From Ruminococcus sp. UBA3767 (GTDB lineage: Bacteria > Bacillota > Clostridia > Oscillospirales > Ruminococcaceae), in the NCBI GenBank assembly GCA_002371625.1, contig DFFV01000001.1:1-45976 (forward strand): 45,976 nucleotides of DNA. The letters are read 5' to 3'. The notes under the pieces were generated by a model, which did no database searches, was not told where the DNA came from, and saw nothing but the letters and a program-made list of their open reading frames with translations. The position numbers and the translations under genes are program-made. This document shows positions 25,424 through 33,417 of the stretch, piece by piece (positions within the stretch are counted from its first letter, which is position 1; each line of letters starts with the position of its first letter).

Positions 25424-26074
25424 TTATTGGCTTTGCGGCTTTTGCTGTTTCCCCTGTGTGAAAAGGAATACCCCGAGCACAGCGGTAAATCCTGCTGCGG
25501 CAAAAACGCTGAACCGTTCGGGTATGCCGAAATACTGCTTTGGTAATGCGCCTGTGCCGACTGCACCTGCAAACATCAGCGCAAGGCAAATGCCTGCGCA
25601 AACGGCGAGCCATTTGTACTTTTTATCCTTAACGCCGCCTATGATAATGAGCGTGAGCGATGCGATGGACAGCAGAACTACTATCGGAGTTACAACATAG
25701 ATATGCATCTTATCACGGGCGCTTCCGCCGTTGCCGCTTTGCGAGAGCGGAAACATTTTATACCCTATGCCCGATATCCACGACATCAGCGAGAACAGCC
25801 ATATACCAAGCCGCAGCGGCTTGTTGAGCCTGCCCTGGATATACACGCTGACAAGTGTGACGCAGCTGACTGTGCACAGGTCATAGACTGCGCTGAGCTG
25901 CTGCCAGAGCAGGCGTGAGGGTGAAGTCTCAGCGCTGAGGTCGCTGACAGCCTGCGACAGTGAGCTGTAACCGGGGTAGGCAAGCGGCGCAAAGATAACG
26001 GCAGCGGTGTAGGACAATAATGCTGCGACACCGAGCAGACCGAGCTTGTTTATGAGCGGCATTTTATTATTCAT
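25424..26074 (-). CDS. DUF998 family membrane protein
   Basis: 216 residues with six hydrophobic helices. The N-terminal GVAALLSYTAAVIFAPLAYPGYSSLSQAVSDLSA is typical of DUF998 proteins, whose function is unknown. ATG 26074 is preferred to an earlier in-frame start: GGGAGGTG lies just upstream, inside the end of the TetR gene, and the two genes overlap by eight bases (ATGAATAA). It is therefore cotranscribed with, and probably controlled by, the TetR-type regulator. Confidence 0.8.
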   Translation of the reverse strand: MNNKMPLINKLGLLGVAALLSYTAAVIFAPLAYPGYSSLSQAVSDLSAETSPSRLLWQQLSAVYDLCTVSCVTLVSVYIQGRLNKPLRLGIWLFSLMSWISGIGYKMFPLSQSGNGGSARDKMHIYVVTPIVVLLSIASLTLIIIGGVKDKKYKWLAVCAGICLALMFAGAVGTGALPKQYFGIPERFSVFAAAGFTAVLGVFLFTQGKQQKPQSQ

Positions 26075-26672
26075 TTTCGGCACCTCCCAAAGCAATGCAG
26101 AACCAGCGGATATATGAACGTATCTGCTCGTCGGAAAAATCCTCTCCGCAAAGCATTTTATCATACTGATGTTCTGTCATGGCGTGTATGGTCATCGCAA
26201 ACGAGACAGCTGCTGTGTCTATGTCATCGGCTGTGAGCAGCTTGTGGGCGCAAAGCGCATAAAACAGCGCTTTGGTCGCATTTATCATTTTGTTGGTTTC
26301 CTCGCACATAATGGCAGCAGCGGCAGGATCGACAGCACGCTGAGAATAAAGGAACTTGTAAAAAGTGAACATATCCTTTTGCGTGCACATTTTAACGTAG
26401 CTGCTCACTGCGGAATAAAGCACCTGATAGGCGCTTTTTGCATTTGCGATCAGGCTGATATCCATATCTGACTGCGGCAGCACCTTTTTGGAATTCTCCC
26501 TCAGGTATTCATACAATGCTGCTATCAGCGCACTTTTGGACTTGAAATGATTATACAGCGAAGGCTTTTTTATCCCTGCCTTAGCGGCTATCTGCTCAAG
26601 CGAAACGCTGCCGAGCCCTTTTTCTGCCGCAAGCTCGATAGCTGCGAGCATAATTTCTTCCTTTTTATCCAT
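26067..26672 (-). CDS. TetR family transcriptional regulator
   Basis: 201 residues. The N-terminal helix-turn-helix is clear: MLAAIELAAEKGLGSVSLEQIAAKAGIKKPSLYNHFKSKSAL, residues 8-50. The C-terminal ligand-binding part is divergent, as is usual. The promoter is overlapped by two inverted repeats, so autorepression and control of the downstream DUF998 gene are expected. The inducer cannot be read from the sequence. Confidence 0.9.
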   Translation of the reverse strand: MDKKEEIMLAAIELAAEKGLGSVSLEQIAAKAGIKKPSLYNHFKSKSALIAALYEYLRENSKKVLPQSDMDISLIANAKSAYQVLYSAVSSYVKMCTQKDMFTFYKFLYSQRAVDPAAAAIMCEETNKMINATKALFYALCAHKLLTADDIDTAAVSFAMTIHAMTEHQYDKMLCGEDFSDEQIRSYIRWFCIALGGAENE

Positions 26673-26716
26673 ACTGTCACCTCTGTAAGCCGGGTATCAT
26701 CAATCAAACTAACGTC

Positions 26717-26753
26717 TGGTAGTAATTATACTACCAATCGGTAGTTTTGTCAA
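26717..26753 (-). promoter_or_regulatory. TetR promoter with two overlapping operators
   Basis: Minus-strand TTGACA (26748-26753), 17-bp spacer, TATAAT (26725-26730). One inverted repeat, ACTACC-N4-GGTAGT (26730-26745), fills the spacer. A second, TGGTAGT-N6-ACTACCA (26717-26736), covers the -10. They share one half-site. Confidence 0.8.
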
Positions 26754-26844
26754 GGGGTACAGAACAAAAAACAGGTACACCGATATCGTGCAAATCTATT
26801 GCAAACATAGATCGCAACTGAAAGGTCTGCTCAAACTTTAAAGA

Positions 26845-26985
26845 CCTGCCAAAGACAAAACAGGTTTTTCGTGTCCCAAAGTAACCGTATAAACACAATG
26901 CCCCGAAGCACTTTGAAGCACTTCGGGGCAAAAATCCTATATGGGTATCTGTATTACAGGCACGCTTTGTTTTTGAACTCCTTTT
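26845..26985. repeat. Imperfect long inverted repeat with strong central hairpin
   Basis: The 315-nt gap 26673-26987 holds no gene beyond the TetR control region. A strong hairpin, TGCCCCGAAG/CTTCGGGGCA (26899-26930), forms its centre. Beyond it the two arms remain weakly alike for about 60 nt when one is reverse-complemented; both arms even read as the similar peptides MPRSxxKxFGA and LYGY. A degenerate MITE-like element or an extended structured 3' end for the EAL gene are both possible. Confidence 0.45.
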
Positions 26986-26987
26986 GC

Positions 26988-29066
26988 TTAATCTCTGTTG
27001 GAGGTGATAAGCTCGCCGTTGAGCACAAAGGAATACCTTCCTGTGTAGACATTCAGCTTGTCCTCACTCATATAATCGCTGACATCAAGCGAAGACTCCA
27101 GCTTGATATCCGTATCCGCATTGTTCAGGAACACATCTATTCCGCCCGAAAGTCCGCCGAATGCAAGCGACTGATCCGAGCCTACTCTCATTCTCAGTCC
27201 TGCTCTTGCAACAGTCAGCTTTGTATCGCCGTCAATAGCAGCAATAGCCGAGGTCCTTACGCCTCGTATATTAAACACCGTACTTGCATCGTGCAGATCG
27301 ACATCAGCATTAGTTCCTGCGATAGTTCCAATGCCGACAAGCTCATTGCCTGTCATGAACGCTTTGAGAGAGGTCATTGAGATGACGACTTTGCAGCTGT
27401 TGACGATAGAGCCGATAGCAACGCCCTTTGAAAGCGTCATATCAGTATTGAGATCACAGGTGCGGATATCAAGGTCGGCATCGCCGTAGAGCGCACCTAT
27501 GCCAAGACCTGTATCGCCCGAAAGATTGAGTTTGTACTGTCCTGCACGGATATTTATCTTTCCGCCGTCGCCCGAACCGATAGCTACCCCCTTCTGACCG
27601 TGAGCATTTACAGTGATACAGCCGTCCTGGCGGAAATTCAGCTCACCGTGAACCAGACCGATACCGTTTCCTATTCCGTAGTACTCGGCTGAATCAAGAT
27701 CAATGGTAAGGTTGCCGTCGCCCAGCACTGTGAGCCTTGAGCTTTCGGGGACATGGATGCCGCCCATATGAAGATCGCTGTCGCCTACGAGATTTATGGT
27801 AACATCGCACTCATCTGCAATATCGATGCATGGCCTGTTTTTAATGTTGGAAAGGCGCACGTTTTCAAGCGTTATGCTGCCGCTGAAGCCCTTTGGAGTT
27901 TCGATATGCACATTTGTATCAAGCAGCGGACTTCCGATAACGGTGACATCGGCGCTGCCGGACTTACCGATGAACAGGCAGCGGATATCGTCCTTAACGA
28001 GTCTGTCAAGGCGCACACGCTCTGTAACATCAGCGGTGTAGATCTGCTGATCTCTGCCGTCATCACGTTCACGCCGCCAGTGGCGGATCTGCCGTTTGAT
28101 ATCATCGGAAATGCTTTCGATAGGCTCTGAGGCAGGCCGTGCGGTATAGTACCCCTGAATAAGATCTGCGCCGAGCAATATTACCTCACGCAGCTCGTCA
28201 GCGGTCTCAACACCTTCGGCAAGGGCAAGGATATTGTTTTCGTGGCAGAACTCGATTATCTCCCTGACAAAATGCCGCTTTTTAGGGCTGTCCTGAAGGT
28301 CACTGAGCAGTGAACGGTCAATTTTGACATAGTTAGGCATATACCGCAGCAGGTTGGTCACATTGGAATAGCCTGTGCCGTAGTCATCGATAGCGATCGG
28401 GATACCGAGGTTGTTATAGCGCTCCTTGAGTGCATTCAGCTCATCGTCATCAGGCTCCGCCTGTTCGGTAAGCTCAACGACCACTGTGTCGCTGTGCTTC
28501 ATCAGCAGCTCGCCGATACGCCTTGTATCCTCCAGAGAGAGCTTGGTCTTGGGGATACTGTTTATAAATACCTTGTGTCCGTGAAAACGCTCTTTGTCAG
28601 CATCCACCATTTCAAGCACGTTTATAAAAGTAGCACGCTCTATATCGCTCAGCCTGCCCGTAAGCTCGGCATATTTGAGGATATGGTATGGCTTGTGGCA
28701 TAGCTCGCTGCGTGGCCGCATAAGCGCTTCGTAAGAATATATCTCACTGTCAATGGTGCTGACGATAGGCTGGAACTTATAATCAAAGCGGTTCTCGCTG
28801 ATAACGAGCTGTGTTTCCTCCAGCTCGGCACGCTCCGCCTTTGACAGTGCAGCGAGTCTTCTGCTTCGTGAGGCATCTGCGCCGCCTGTTTTAAGGCATA
28901 ATATCTCCCTGCCCAGCTCTTCACCGTCAGCGATCAGCTGCAAAAGGTCGGGGTCGTCACCGATATGTCTTCTGCATTCATCGGCAAGCTGAGTAAGCGC
29001 TTCATCCGTTGCGGTATGCAGCACGTCACCGAGATATCTATGTAAAATGTGTAGGTCTTCGTTCAT
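26988..29066 (-). CDS. EAL-domain cyclic-di-GMP phosphodiesterase fused to beta-helix-like region
   Basis: 692 residues. Residues 1-90 are helical. Residues 95-345 are an EAL domain with the catalytic set intact: Glu113 in YEALMR, an Asn in VFINSIP, Glu in VVELTEQ, the DDYGTG pair near 227, Lys in YVKID, and EGVET near 284. Hydrolysis of c-di-GMP to pGpG is therefore expected. Residues 370-690 are a repetitive beta-rich region with Gly/Asp/Ile turns (VTINLVGDSDLHMGG, GVAIGSGDGGKINIRAG, GLGIGALYGDADLDI), resembling the Cthe_2159-type beta-helix of carbohydrate-binding proteins. There is no signal peptide or membrane helix. ATG 29066 has AGGA upstream and fits the promoter. Confidence 0.85.
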   Translation of the reverse strand: MNEDLHILHRYLGDVLHTATDEALTQLADECRRHIGDDPDLLQLIADGEELGREILCLKTGGADASRSRRLAALSKAERAELEETQLVISENRFDYKFQPIVSTIDSEIYSYEALMRPRSELCHKPYHILKYAELTGRLSDIERATFINVLEMVDADKERFHGHKVFINSIPKTKLSLEDTRRIGELLMKHSDTVVVELTEQAEPDDDELNALKERYNNLGIPIAIDDYGTGYSNVTNLLRYMPNYVKIDRSLLSDLQDSPKKRHFVREIIEFCHENNILALAEGVETADELREVILLGADLIQGYYTARPASEPIESISDDIKRQIRHWRRERDDGRDQQIYTADVTERVRLDRLVKDDIRCLFIGKSGSADVTVIGSPLLDTNVHIETPKGFSGSITLENVRLSNIKNRPCIDIADECDVTINLVGDSDLHMGGIHVPESSRLTVLGDGNLTIDLDSAEYYGIGNGIGLVHGELNFRQDGCITVNAHGQKGVAIGSGDGGKINIRAGQYKLNLSGDTGLGIGALYGDADLDIRTCDLNTDMTLSKGVAIGSIVNSCKVVISMTSLKAFMTGNELVGIGTIAGTNADVDLHDASTVFNIRGVRTSAIAAIDGDTKLTVARAGLRMRVGSDQSLAFGGLSGGIDVFLNNADTDIKLESSLDVSDYMSEDKLNVYTGRYSFVLNGELITSNRD

Positions 29067-29112
29067 AAAATCATTCCTGTAAACAAATCTCCGACAATAC
29101 TCTATACAGTAA

Positions 29113-29141
29113 ATATTACCATAAAAATGCCTGTTTGTCAA
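29113..29141 (-). promoter_or_regulatory. Promoter of EAL gene
   Basis: Minus-strand TTGACA (29136-29141), 17-bp spacer, TAATAT (29113-29118), about 45 nt before the start codon. Confidence 0.8.
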
Positions 29142-29160
29142 CGTTTTTTGTGCAAAGAAC

Positions 29161-29190
29161 CACCCTTACAGTGTAATTTCTGCAAGGGTG
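29161..29190 (-). terminator. Probable terminator of arginine operon
   Basis: Arms CACCCTT and AAGGGTG (with inner CAG/CTG), followed on the minus strand by GTTCTTTGCACAAAAAA rather than a clean T-run; it lies 16 nt after the argF stop. Confidence 0.55.
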
Positions 29191-29205
29191 AGAGGATATT
29201 GGTAA

Positions 29206-30120
29206 TTACTGTTTATCGGACATTACCTTGACCATAACGGCTTTCTGAGCATGGAGCCTGTTTTCAGCCTCCTCAAATATCTCGTTTGCGTGGGCTTCAA
29301 ATACTTTTTCGGTTATTTCCTCCTCACGATGAGCGGGCAGGCAATGCTGCACCATAGCGTCTGCTTTAGCGGCAGCCATTATCTCATCATTGATCTGGTA
29401 GCCCTTGAAAGCGAGCTTGCGCTTTTCTGTTTCAGCCTCCTCGCCCATAGATGTCCAAACATCAGTGAACAGCACATCTGCGTCCTTAGCGGCTTCAAGC
29501 GGAACATTGGTCATTGAGAACATATCTGCATACTGCTTTGTGAACTCAAGCACTTGCGGATCAGGATGATAATCATCGGGGCAGGCGATGCTTACTTTCA
29601 TTCCGACTTTAAGACCGCCGACGATAAGTGAATTTGCCATATTGTTTCCGTCGCCGATATAGCACATTTTCAGTCCCTCAAAGCGTCCCTTGAACTCTCT
29701 GATAGTCATAAGGTCGGCAAGCACCTGGCAGGGATGACAGAAGTCGGTAAGACCGTTGATAACGGGGATAGAGCCGAAGTTTGCAAGGTCCTCGACCTCT
29801 TTCTGCTCAAAGGTACGGATCATGATTCCGTCAAGGTAACGTGAGAGCACTCTTGCAGTATCCTGAACCGGCTCGCCTCTGCCTATCTGCAGGTCACGGT
29901 TGGAAAGGAAAAGTGCCTGACCGCCGAGCTGGTACATTCCCGTTTCAAAGGAAACTCTTGTACGGGTAGATGATTTCTGAAAGATCATTCCCAGTGTTTT
30001 GCCTTTCAGTATCTTGTGCTCGATGCCGTTTTTGTTCTCATATTTGAGCTGGTCGGCAAGGTTGAGGATATCAATTATCTCCTCTTTTGAAAGGTCGAGT
30101 AATTTGAGTAAATGCTTCAT
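29206..30120 (-). CDS. argF: Ornithine carbamoyltransferase
   Basis: 304 residues, normal length. The carbamoyl-phosphate motif SSTRTRVSFETG is near residue 50, followed by HPCQVLADLMT near 130 and the ornithine-loop motif HCLPAHR near 262. It makes citrulline from ornithine and carbamoyl phosphate in the cytoplasm. It is the last gene of the block argJ-(PH-like)-argB-(membrane protein)-argD-argF, 24 nt after argD. Start ATG 30120 has an AAGGAGG-type site. A catabolic OTC is unlikely, as no arginine deiminase or carbamate kinase gene is present. Confidence 0.96.
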   Translation of the reverse strand: MKHLLKLLDLSKEEIIDILNLADQLKYENKNGIEHKILKGKTLGMIFQKSSTRTRVSFETGMYQLGGQALFLSNRDLQIGRGEPVQDTARVLSRYLDGIMIRTFEQKEVEDLANFGSIPVINGLTDFCHPCQVLADLMTIREFKGRFEGLKMCYIGDGNNMANSLIVGGLKVGMKVSIACPDDYHPDPQVLEFTKQYADMFSMTNVPLEAAKDADVLFTDVWTSMGEEAETEKRKLAFKGYQINDEIMAAAKADAMVQHCLPAHREEEITEKVFEAHANEIFEEAENRLHAQKAVMVKVMSDKQ

Positions 30121-30144
30121 TTTATTTTCCTCCTTAAAGTATAC

Positions 30145-31326
30145 TTATTTTTCAAGTACCTCTTTGACTATCTTCATTCCGCTGATTATATTCTCATCGC
30201 TTATATTCAGCGGCGGCAGAAAACGCAGCTTTTCCTTTGCGGTGAGTATCAGCAAGCCTTTTTCTGCGCACTGTGCAAGTACGTCTGCTGCCTTTTTGGT
30301 TTTAAGGCGAACGCCGATCATAAGTCCAAGACCGTCAACACCCTCGACCTCGTCTATTTCCGAAAGCAGCTTTCTGAAAAGCTCGCCTTTGCGGTTTATC
30401 TCACTTATGAACTCAGGATCGCTCACCTTGTTCAGAACAACATTTCCTCCTGCGCAGGCAAGTGGGTTTCCGCCAAAGGTTGAGCCGTGAGTGCTTTTGG
30501 TAAGCACATCGCAGCAGGTCTCATCTGCAAGGCAGGCACCTACCGGAACGCCGCCTGCAAGGCCTTTTGCAAGGGTGGTTATATTCGGCTTTACGCCAAA
30601 CAGCTTTGATGTGAGCACTGCGCCCGTTCTTCCGACACCCGTTTGTACCTCATCGGCAATGGTGAGTATATCTTTTTCAGCGCACTGTTCAAAAATAGCG
30701 TCAACAAATTCCTTTGTCAGCGGGCAAACGCCGCCCTCGCCCTGAACGAACTCAAACATCACAGCGCAGACTTTGCCCTTATTCTCGGCGAGTTTTGCTT
30801 TAAGGTCATCTATATTGTTTGCCTCAACGTTGACAAAGCCCTCGAGGAAAGGAAAGAAGTAGTTGTGGAAAACATCCTGTCCCGTTGCCGAAAGGGTAGC
30901 CAGCGTTCTTCCGTGAAAGCTGTTCACAAGGGTGATGATGATGTTCCTGTTTGCATCCTTGCCGTACTTATCAAAGCTGTATTTTCTTGCGAGCTTTATT
31001 GCGCACTCGTTAGCCTCAGCGCCCGAATTGCCGAAGAACACTTTGTTATAGCCTGTCGTTTCGCAGAGCTTTGCCGCAAAGTCCGCCTGTACCTTTGTGT
31101 AAAAATAATTTGAGGTGTGCTGAATGCTTCTTGCCTGTGCGCAGATCGCATCAGCCCAGTCGCTGTCGCAGTAGCCAAGGCTGTTGGTTCCTATGCCCGA
31201 GCCGAAATCAATGTACTGCTTTCCGTCCTCATCAGTGGCAGTCTGCTTGCTGCCTTTGTCAAGCACGATGTCCAGCCTTCCGTAAGTGGGCATAACGTGC
31301 TGATTGAATTTTTCTATCGTATTCAT
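30145..31326 (-). CDS. argD: Acetylornithine aminotransferase
   Basis: 393 residues. Class III PLP aminotransferase features are GSGIGTNSLGY, NSGAEANECAIKLAR near residue 100, the ADEVQTGVGRTG motif near 215 and the PLP lysine in TLAKGLAGGVPVGA near 245. It converts N-acetylglutamate semialdehyde to N-acetylornithine. ATG 31326 is preferred over ATG 31341 because GGGGGAAG lies at ideal spacing. Located between a small membrane protein gene and argF in a tight operon. Confidence 0.95.
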   Translation of the reverse strand: MNTIEKFNQHVMPTYGRLDIVLDKGSKQTATDEDGKQYIDFGSGIGTNSLGYCDSDWADAICAQARSIQHTSNYFYTKVQADFAAKLCETTGYNKVFFGNSGAEANECAIKLARKYSFDKYGKDANRNIIITLVNSFHGRTLATLSATGQDVFHNYFFPFLEGFVNVEANNIDDLKAKLAENKGKVCAVMFEFVQGEGGVCPLTKEFVDAIFEQCAEKDILTIADEVQTGVGRTGAVLTSKLFGVKPNITTLAKGLAGGVPVGACLADETCCDVLTKSTHGSTFGGNPLACAGGNVVLNKVSDPEFISEINRKGELFRKLLSEIDEVEGVDGLGLMIGVRLKTKKAADVLAQCAEKGLLILTAKEKLRFLPPLNISDENIISGMKIVKEVLEK

Positions 31327-31355
31327 TTTTACTTCCCCCATTCAAAGTATTGCTT

Positions 31356-31613
31356 TCAGAAAAATATAAGTATCGTTACTGCTGCGATACACACGCCGTA
31401 AACAAGCACCATGAAAAATCTTGCTGCACCTTTTTTTCTTATGCAGGTATCGGTGAGCATCGTTATAAGTGCGATGTAGGCGATGATGAAGTAAAGCATC
31501 TCGCTCAGCGGTGTAAACCGTGACACCACACCGACTGTAAGCGCTGCCAGCAGGCAGCAGACGGTTATGATGCTGGTTATTTTCAGGGCGGTCTTTTTGC
31601 TTTTATCGTCCAT
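31356..31613 (-). CDS. Small membrane protein in arginine operon
   Basis: 85 residues with three hydrophobic helices (about 11-30, 37-53 and 64-84) separated by short charged turns (CIRKKGAARF). It starts MDDKSKK and is placed between argB (12-nt gap) and argD (29-nt gap). I do not recognise a family. The tight spacing and same strand support a real gene. A role as a transporter subunit is not supported by size or motif. Confidence 0.65.
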   Translation of the reverse strand: MDDKSKKTALKITSIITVCCLLAALTVGVVSRFTPLSEMLYFIIAYIALITMLTDTCIRKKGAARFFMVLVYGVCIAAVTILIFF

Positions 31614-31625
31614 AGTGTTATTTTA

Positions 31626-32483
31626 TCAGATGAACTGGGTACCGATACCCTCGTTGGTGAGCAGCTCGATAAGTATCGAGTGCGGTATCCTGCCGTCGAT
31701 GATAGATGTCTTTCTGACGCCTCGTCTGACTGCCTCCACGCAGCAGTCTATCTTGGGTATCATTCCGCCGCTGATGATGCCTTTATTCTTGAGATAAGGC
31801 ACTTCGCTGACATTAACGGTAGGTATCAGGGTAGAATCATCGTCCTTGTCCTCAAGCAGACCTACGATATCGGTCATAAGTATAAGGTTCTCTGCACGCA
31901 GGCAGGCAGCAATGCGTGAAGCTGCGGTATCTGCGTTGATGTTATAGCTTTGTCCGTCCTCGCCGATGCCGACAGTTGAGATTATCGGCACATAGCCGTT
32001 GTTGAGAGCATCTATTATCGGCTTGGTGGTTATCTTTTTGATATCGCCGACATAGCCAAGGTCGACCTCACCTGTGAGCTTCTGCGCAACTATCATCTGT
32101 CCGTCGCAGCCGCAAAGTCCGAGAGCTTTTCCGCCGTGCATCTGCAGTGCGCTGACAAGCTCTTTGTTGACCTTTCCGCAAAGGACCATTTTAACGATGT
32201 CTATTGTTTCTTCATCGGTATAGCGAAGCCCGCCGATGAACTTGCTTTCCTTGCCGACTCTTTTGAGCATTGCGTTTATCTCAGGTCCTCCGCCGTGAAC
32301 GAGAACGACCTTTATGCCGACCATGCTCAGCAGCACGATATCGTTCATAACGGCATCTTTAAGCTCGTTGTTGGTCATTGCATTTCCGCCGTACTTAACT
32401 ACAACGATCTTATCGTGATATTTCTGGATATAGGGCAGGGCATCTATAAGCACCTGCGAACGCATATTGTTTTTAAGCTCCAT
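31626..32483 (-). CDS. argB: Acetylglutamate kinase
   Basis: 285 residues. The amino-acid kinase motifs are VVVKYGGNAM near residue 28, LVHGGGPEIN near 62, and GGMIPKI with a late DGRIPHS. It phosphorylates N-acetylglutamate, the second step of the pathway. The extra N-terminal helix (SQVLIDALPYIQKYHDK) is typical of arginine-sensitive hexameric forms, so feedback inhibition is likely. The start lies six bases downstream of the PH-like gene's stop codon. Confidence 0.96.
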   Translation of the reverse strand: MELKNNMRSQVLIDALPYIQKYHDKIVVVKYGGNAMTNNELKDAVMNDIVLLSMVGIKVVLVHGGGPEINAMLKRVGKESKFIGGLRYTDEETIDIVKMVLCGKVNKELVSALQMHGGKALGLCGCDGQMIVAQKLTGEVDLGYVGDIKKITTKPIIDALNNGYVPIISTVGIGEDGQSYNINADTAASRIAACLRAENLILMTDIVGLLEDKDDDSTLIPTVNVSEVPYLKNKGIISGGMIPKIDCCVEAVRRGVRKTSIIDGRIPHSILIELLTNEGIGTQFI

Positions 32484-32489
32484 TTTACT

Positions 32490-33362
32490 TTACTCCTCAC
32501 TGTCTTTATAATCATCGTCAACGGCAAGCAGGGCATCCATAGTCAGCTGGTCGGGCAGTTCAAGCTCGTCCATATCAGAGCTTACGTGCTGCTTATGCAG
32601 CCCCTCGGTGTAGTCGGTAACGATAGTCCTTTGAAATCTTCTGTTTGGCGACGACACGTTTTTGATCCTTTCGTAGTCGGCACTGTTTTCATCAATAAAC
32701 TCATTTCTTCTGTCACGGTCGATAATGAGCGTTCTGATTATCTCAAATACGGCTGAATAATCCCTGGTCATATAAATGCCGTTGTTCTGGTAAGCTCCGC
32801 CGAAAATGACGGGGTAATCAGGCTCGTTCGTTGCAAATATCACGTTGCCTATCTTTGCCCCTCGCTTTTCGGGGATAACGTAGATTATATCGTTTATGTC
32901 GGTAATATCCACATCGTCCTTATGGCGTGCGATTATTCTTCTGTCGGTGATGAGGTATTTTATCTTGCCGATCGCTTCAAGGTCGGGGCTGTCATCTATC
33001 AAGCGCCAGTAGACATTTACAACTATCGTATACACAACAGGGAACGCCAGCAGCAGTATCAGCAGAACAGTTCTTGACGATTCGCTGAGCAGCATAAGCA
33101 GTGCTGCGGCGATAGCTGCGATGATGACCGCTGTGAGCAGTATCGACTTGACATCAAAATACCGCTTGAGTATTTTGGTGTGTTTTCTTTTCTCTTTCGG
33201 AACAAGCCCCGAGCATTCAAACATCACCTTTTCATTTTTGAGCAGGAATGCTCTGTACAGCTTGATTATCCTGCGGTTCTCATCTAAAGAAACGACCTTG
33301 TTGACGGGATCGTTATACATTTTTTCAAGTTCGCCGTTTATGCCGTAATTTTTGTAATACAT
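32490..33362 (-). CDS. Membrane protein with PH-like domain in arginine operon
   Basis: 290 residues. Two adjacent hydrophobic helices (about 74-92 and 98-116) split a charged N-terminal part from a C-terminal domain. Residues 130-180 read KIKYLITDRRIIARHKDDVDITDINDI, the strand pattern of bacterial PH (bPH) domains, whose Firmicute members often start with KYxVTDxRI. An acidic tail ends the protein. It is sandwiched between argJ and argB, yet nothing in it points to arginine metabolism. The function is unknown. Confidence 0.7.
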   Translation of the reverse strand: MYYKNYGINGELEKMYNDPVNKVVSLDENRRIIKLYRAFLLKNEKVMFECSGLVPKEKRKHTKILKRYFDVKSILLTAVIIAAIAAALLMLLSESSRTVLLILLLAFPVVYTIVVNVYWRLIDDSPDLEAIGKIKYLITDRRIIARHKDDVDITDINDIIYVIPEKRGAKIGNVIFATNEPDYPVIFGGAYQNNGIYMTRDYSAVFEIIRTLIIDRDRRNEFIDENSADYERIKNVSSPNRRFQRTIVTDYTEGLHKQHVSSDMDELELPDQLTMDALLAVDDDYKDSEE

Positions 33363-33417
33363 ATCTTTTCTCCCCGTTATTCTTTCTTTTGTTCGTGTTT
33401 TTTTACTATCTGTACTA

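Noticed and set aside
26871..27380. Small plus-strand gene overlapping the EAL gene end
   Set aside because: It starts inside a hairpin, has no ribosome binding site and runs antisense through the beta-helix coding region.
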